64,000 nucleotides of DNA from Juglans regia (Eukaryota; Streptophyta; Magnoliopsida; Fagales; Juglandaceae). Location of the stretch: assembly GCF_001411555.2 (NCBI RefSeq), contig NC_049901.1:33924838-33988837 (forward strand). The letters run 5' to 3'. Positions 59,695-64,000 of the stretch are shown here, piece by piece (the first letter of the stretch is position 1; the number at the start of each line of letters is the position of its first letter). The position numbers were made by a program, and so were the translations under genes. The notes beneath the pieces are model-generated. The model saw only the letters and a list, made by a program, of their open reading frames with translations, ran no database searches and was not told the origin of the DNA.

Positions 59695-59822
59695 AACTAC
59701 AAGAAAAATAGATTTTTGTGATCGATTTATTGCAACTAAAAAACTATTTACAATCAATTTTAACTGTAAATAGTTATTTCGCTAGAATTAACTAATCGTA
59801 AATAAACAGTTTTCTTGTAGTG
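59695..59822. mobile_element. CACTA-type MITE, 128 bp
   Basis: The left end is AACTACAAGAAAAAT (first base changed from C); the right end, on the minus strand, is CACTACAAGAAAACTG. TCG flanks both sides (59692-59694 and 59823-59825), the 3-bp duplication of CACTA elements. The interior is AT-rich and partly self-complementary around ACTATTTACAATC. Confidence 0.8.
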
Positions 59823-59825
59823 TCG

Positions 59826-60155
59826 GAACATTCCGTAACCTTTACGAAAAAATGGTTTGGAAAGATGATTTTCGTTTTCGTTCTGCACCACCAAATGTGA
59901 GTACTAAATGCGTTCGTTTAGTGAATTAACTGAGCTTCTCTCCCAATTTTCACCCAAATGAGTTTCTCTCTCTATACTTTGGCTGATCTCTCGCCTGCAA
60001 CTCAAAAACCTTCAATTTGTCTTCCGTTCGTCACCTCAATCTCTACCTCTATCTATCTCAATCTCTCTCTCGCTCTCTATCTTAGATTTAAATTCATGTT
60101 ATGCACCTTTGAACCCGCTAAAGTAGGAGAATTCGGGCCAGCTCGAGTCAGGTGA
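59826..60155. other. Spacer block present only between B and C
   Basis: The block from about 59635 to 60155 has no counterpart between A and B, where the Gypsy's flanks join directly. It contains a CT-rich segment (59935-60090) with a short frame MSFSLYTLADLSPAT that I do not consider a gene. Confidence 0.4.
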
Positions 60156-61484
60156 ACAATGCTATATATCTATAAATTCTACGTATACCATAACATAAAA
60201 TATATATTTCATACATCGTTTTACTTCAGAATTTTAATATTATTCATTGTTTATTATATGTATATAACTTTAAAAGAAATAAAAAATTAAACATATCTTT
60301 ATGTCTATAATTAGAGTTTGGTCCCTATCAAAATTAGGTTTTGACAGAAACAATTAGCCCCACTCCAATTGATAATTATATATATGTGTGTGCATGTGTG
60401 TGTATGTGTACATGTATGTATGTATAACATTTTCTTCTTCATAGATATCTTTAAAGGTTTTTATTTTCTTCATAAAACGATTTCTTTTCTTAAAATTTAA
60501 TTAAAGTGAAAGTTAGAACATATTCAGACCCTTTTTCTTTTTTCACTCATACTTTTTTATTATTATAATTTCATATAAGTGTATTTTAAAATATTTATTT
60601 CATAAAAAATGGTATTATAGTTTTACAAATATGTTTAGGCGTCTCAAAATAATGCCACATACATAAGAGGAAGACAAGATGTCCTACAATTATAGGTCAA
60701 CCTTGTCCTAAAGAATTATTCAGAAGACCCAGATCAGCGGATGTGCATCTTATTTACTAATTAGTCTTGTTTGGCTACGAAGCAGATGATGATTTGTACG
60801 ATCCTAGACCGTATAAGTCTCACGCACTCTCTTTAAAAAAGTAGATAAATTTAAGACCTACATAAAAAAATTATTTTTAATAGTGGGCCCTATTATTTTT
60901 CAAATGGAATGCGGGGGCTAGCACACTTTACAACTGCATCTAGCATTACTCAACAAATAAATATATAAATATCATCTTATGTGTTTTTTATTGCATGCTC
61001 ATGAAAAATGATGTTCGCACGCTGGGAATAGATAAACCTATACAAGTACTACGTACTAATGTATGAATGCTAGTTTATATGGAATAGTACTACTTGACAA
61101 ACCAACGTACAGAAACGTTGAAATGCCTTTGGAGAATGATCAAACTGCGTTTATCCAACGTTGTGTTGTACTTTTTCTTATAAACAACCGAAACGTTACG
61201 GTGAGACCATTTTGGTTTTGATTGCAGGGGTAAGCCCCAACAATAAAAGACAAAACACCAATCTATATGTGTACTACCAACCAATGAACATATTAATTTA
61301 ACACTCCACAGATATAAATATAGACAAATATGATCATAAAGAGACACTTTGTAACAAGAATATCCAAAATGCCAATTGAAAATAACCAAATTACTTATTC
61401 TTTTATGTGTCCAAATCAGATCATTTCCAACGCTATATCTTTCTCTAATGTTATAGCATTCAATTGATGAGGGAGGATTGTCTC
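60156..61484 (+). promoter_or_regulatory. Upstream region of gene C
   Basis: Near-identical to 42479-43790, with small indels only. It contains the microsatellite at 60378-60424. No gene. Confidence 0.6.
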
Positions 61485-61492
61485 TATATAAA
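61485..61492 (+). promoter_or_regulatory. TATA box of gene C
   Basis: TATATAAA, 46 bp before the start codon, in the same context as in gene B. Confidence 0.75.
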
Positions 61493-61537
61493 TGTTAAGA
61501 GCAAGTATGCTAGTCATTGCAGCAACCAGACCAAACC

Positions 61538-62633
61538 ATGGGCTTCTCTAACCAATGCCAATGCATTTGTTTTGCTTTGATCCTCACTTTGGGAGCTTTG
61601 GCTTCTCAAGTTGCAGCTCGCACCCTCCAAGATGTGACAATGCGTGAGATGCATGAACAATGGATGGCTCGTTATGGACGGTTATACGAAAATAATCAGG
61701 AGAAGGAGAAGCGTTTGAAGATATTTAAGGAAAATGTGGCGCTTATAGAATCTTTCAACGACGTTGGAAACAAACCTTACAAGTTAGGAGTCAACCAATT
61801 TGCAGATCTTACGAATGAAGAGTTCAAAGCCTCACGAAATAGATTCAAGGGGCATGAGTGCTCAACAAAGACTTCTTCCTTCAAATATCAAAATGTGACT
61901 GCATTGCCTTCTACTATGGATTGGAGAAAGAAGGGAGCTGTAACACCCATCAAAGACCAAGGCCAATGTGGTAAGTGTCTAATTTTGAGATGAACTATGT
62001 CCACTTTATGTTCCTAACACTTTCTGGTGATGAAATGTAGGATGTTGCTGGGCATTTTCAGCAGTGGCAGCCATGGAAGGAATTACTAAGCTAAAAAGTG
62101 GTAAACTAATCTCATTGTCAGAGCAAGAGCTGGTTGATTGCGACATTAAAGGAGTGGACCAAGGATGTAGCGGTGGTTTGATGGACAACGCTTTCCAATT
62201 TGTCCAAAACAATCATGGTCTCACTACGGAAGCCAACTATCCTTACACAGGTGTGGATGGAACCTGCAACACAAAGGGAGAAGCCAACCATGCAGCCAAC
62301 ATAAACGGCTACGAGGATGTTCCAGCCAACAGTGAGAAGGCACTTCTTAAGGCTGTAGCTAATCAGCCAGTTTCTGTTGCCATAGATGCTGGAGGATCTG
62401 ACTTTCAATTCTATTCGAGCGGAATTTTTACAGGAGAGTGTGGTACTAGCCTAGACCACGGCGTTACTGCTATTGGTTATGGGGTTACTAATGATGGAAC
62501 CAAGTATTGGCTGGTGAAAAACTCGTGGGGTACAGAATGGGGTGAAGAAGGGTACATAAGGATGCAAAGAGATGTTGATGCAAAGGAAGGCCTATGTGGT
62601 ATAGCTATGCAAGCCTCTTATCCGACCGCATAG
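61538..62633 (+). CDS. Papain-family (C1A) cysteine protease, SAG12/SAG39-like, gene C
   Basis: Exons 61538-61970 and 62041-62633, with a 70-bp phase-1 intron, encode 341 aa. Signal peptide about 1-27; I29 propeptide with ERFNIN and GVNQFADLT; mature enzyme from about residue 122. Cys147, His284 and Asn305 and oxyanion Gln141 are present, with VKNSWG intact. Private changes are DVT in the propeptide and, in exon 2, [16 protein letters not shown] and many silent differences from A and B. A sequon (NVT) lies at the propeptide-mature junction, as in all three copies. No disabling lesion; likely functional. The 3' flank is shortened relative to A and B. Confidence 0.95.
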
Positions 62634-63479
62634 AACTTATAAATCACAATCAATATAATGCACTACTTGTTTGCAAACCCTTTCAGTAGTATGCTTATTC
62701 TCCCGACCAGTGCCCTATTGTTTGGAAAGACTTGACAATGAAAATGCGTTCAAAGAAACACATGTAAAGCTAGAAATATACTACGAATATGGATGAATGA
62801 AGGGAGTATGGGTATTTTAACGGTATTATAATTGACATCATGAACTTATTCATCGAAATCGCAATCAGAAATTGGGCCCATAAAAAGCATGCATTATATT
62901 AATACAATACTAAACTAGTTGTGTGAACGATAGTTAAATTGCAATGGGCGTTAATTATCCGCTATCTCATGAGTTGCTCTTGTTTTAATAGAAGAGAGAG
63001 AATTTAAATATACACATCTAGCATATTTTGAAAATTGGACTAAAATAAAAGAAAGGTGATTTTATTTTAGAAACATCTTGATAAAGAATTAGGCCTAAGC
63101 TGATCCAAATCTTTTATTTCGTCTACTTTAATGTTTCGTACTAAACTAGTCTATCAATACTCATGAATGATTTTCGAGCATATAATTCCAAAAGTGGGAA
63201 AACGCTTCTGTATATAACTCCAAAAACTAGTCCATCAAAATAATTTTTTAAGAAGTACAATAGAAACTGAAGGGAATAATAATTAAGTAATTAAAATCTA
63301 CTTTAGAAATTGAAATTTGACAAAATGTAGGCCTAATTTCAACACATTTGATCGAATAAATCTTTACCAAGTATACCCCTTTTTGTCTTTAAAAAAAAGT
63401 CCAAAAAGTGGAAAAAAGTTTTTAGAATGGAGAAAAAAGTGAGAAAGCTCTTTACAATGGCCAATGTTTATCAATAACT
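62634..63479. other. 3' flank of gene C
   Basis: Recognisably related to the flanks of A and B, but with more differences: a deletion after CAATCA near 62650, and no CACTA-like block (AATTTCAACACATTTGATCG stands at the site). No gene. Confidence 0.6.
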
Positions 63480-63484
63480 TCAAC

Positions 63485-64000
63485 TGTGAGACCCAGGCTC
63501 GTGAACAAGGCTCAGCCTTCTTGGAGAACCATTTACGATGTCATTTGGTAAGCATCCCTTCTATTAGTTTTTTTCCTTCCTGATTTTTCCTCTCATTAGT
63601 TTTTCTTCCTCACACATTTTTCTCTCTCACGAAATCTCACTTTCCCAACTTCTATTTGTTCTGTTGCTTAATCATTTTTCAATTTCCTCACACACAACAA
63701 AAAAATATGCATCCCCTCTCTCACCATCCTGTAGTTTTAGTGTGGCTGATTTTTGCTAGAGTTTTTCAGCTTGGTGCCTCCGATCACTGTTGTGTAAAAA
63801 CGATGATGAAAAAGTAAAACAAACACGGAAAAAAAAGCAATCACACACGACACAGTATTTACGTGGTTCGGCAAATTGCCTACGTCCACGGGAGCTGCAG
63901 AGGATTTTTATTTCTTGAGGAATCACAATACAATGCTGTAGGACGGCTACTGTTCACTCTGATACAGTGCAAGTCAAAAATAAAAACAATATATATGTTA
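63485..64000. mobile_element. Start of a third LTR of the solo-LTR family, incomplete
   Basis: TGTGAGACCCAGGCTCGTG resembles TGTAAGGCCCAGGCGTCGTG at 39477. The next 70 bp keep the order TTCTTGGAG, ACGATGTC, TTTGGTAAGCATC, matching 39531-39570. It begins exactly where the gene A, B and C flanks stop being collinear. The candidate 5-bp flank is TCAAC; the other end is outside the window. From about 63790 the sequence may belong to another nested element. Confidence 0.55.
63858..63892. other. Hairpin-capable phrase common in plant retroelement LTRs
   Basis: TACGTGGTTCGGCAAATTGCC then TACGTCCACGG: CGTGG pairs with CCACG, and GGCAA with TTGCC. I recall near-identical phrases in many plant Copia-type LTRs, so a new element may begin around TGTTGTGTAAAAACG (63790). 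Confidence 0.35.

Noticed and set aside
1..64000. A new defence, biosynthetic or regulatory system
   Set aside because: Apart from the three protease genes, every sizeable coding region matches transposon proteins or a captured fragment. I saw nothing supporting a novel multi-gene system.

Overview
This is nuclear DNA of a flowering plant, most likely a woody eudicot (inferred from spliced papain-type cysteine protease genes with plant promoters and from the LINE, Copia, Gypsy, CACTA, MULE and MITE content; the species cannot be named). The only apparently functional genes are three tandem, same-strand SAG12/SAG39-type cysteine protease genes: gene A (14266-15355), gene B (43844-44939) and gene C (61538-62633). 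Each has two exons and one 70-bp intron, and encodes a secreted or vacuolar zymogen of 339-341 aa with the catalytic Cys, His and Asn intact. Everything else is transposon-derived or anonymous spacer.

Layout. 1-10400: a minus-strand L1-type LINE split by a 5'-truncated plus-strand LINE, which is itself split by a 1.09-kb PIF/Harbinger-like MITE full of AT-rich minisatellite. 10740-13476: right part of a CACTA transposon with a decayed Transposase_32-like gene. 13477-17471: gene A with flanks. 17477-22061: a Copia element with both LTRs. 22067-27200: an old Gypsy wreck. 28886-42478: a Tat-like Gypsy on the minus strand with both LTRs, a spliced antisense gene, a 164-bp tandem repeat, and a solo LTR nested in its right LTR. 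42484-46324: gene B with flanks. 46330-48972: a second solo LTR of that nested family. 49562-54640: second copy of the old Gypsy wreck. 56095-59098: a TIR transposon carrying a captured PHP-domain exon. 59695-59822: a 128-bp CACTA MITE. 60156-63479: gene C with flanks. 63485-end: start of a third LTR of the solo-LTR family.

How the locus arose. Promoter, exon 1 and intron of B match C, but exon 2 and about 10 kb downstream match A. The switch falls inside about 100 bp (44321-44420). This is the product expected from one unequal crossover between an ancestral A and C, which also duplicated the spacer between them. Because the A-B and B-C spacers are copies, each serves as an empty-site control for later insertions in the other, giving a relative insertion history.

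No new defence, CRISPR-like or biosynthetic system was found. The most interesting items are the mosaic protease gene, the captured PHP exon, a gene-A substitution beside the catalytic Asn, and the nested or repeat-expanded elements. All comparisons were made by eye.
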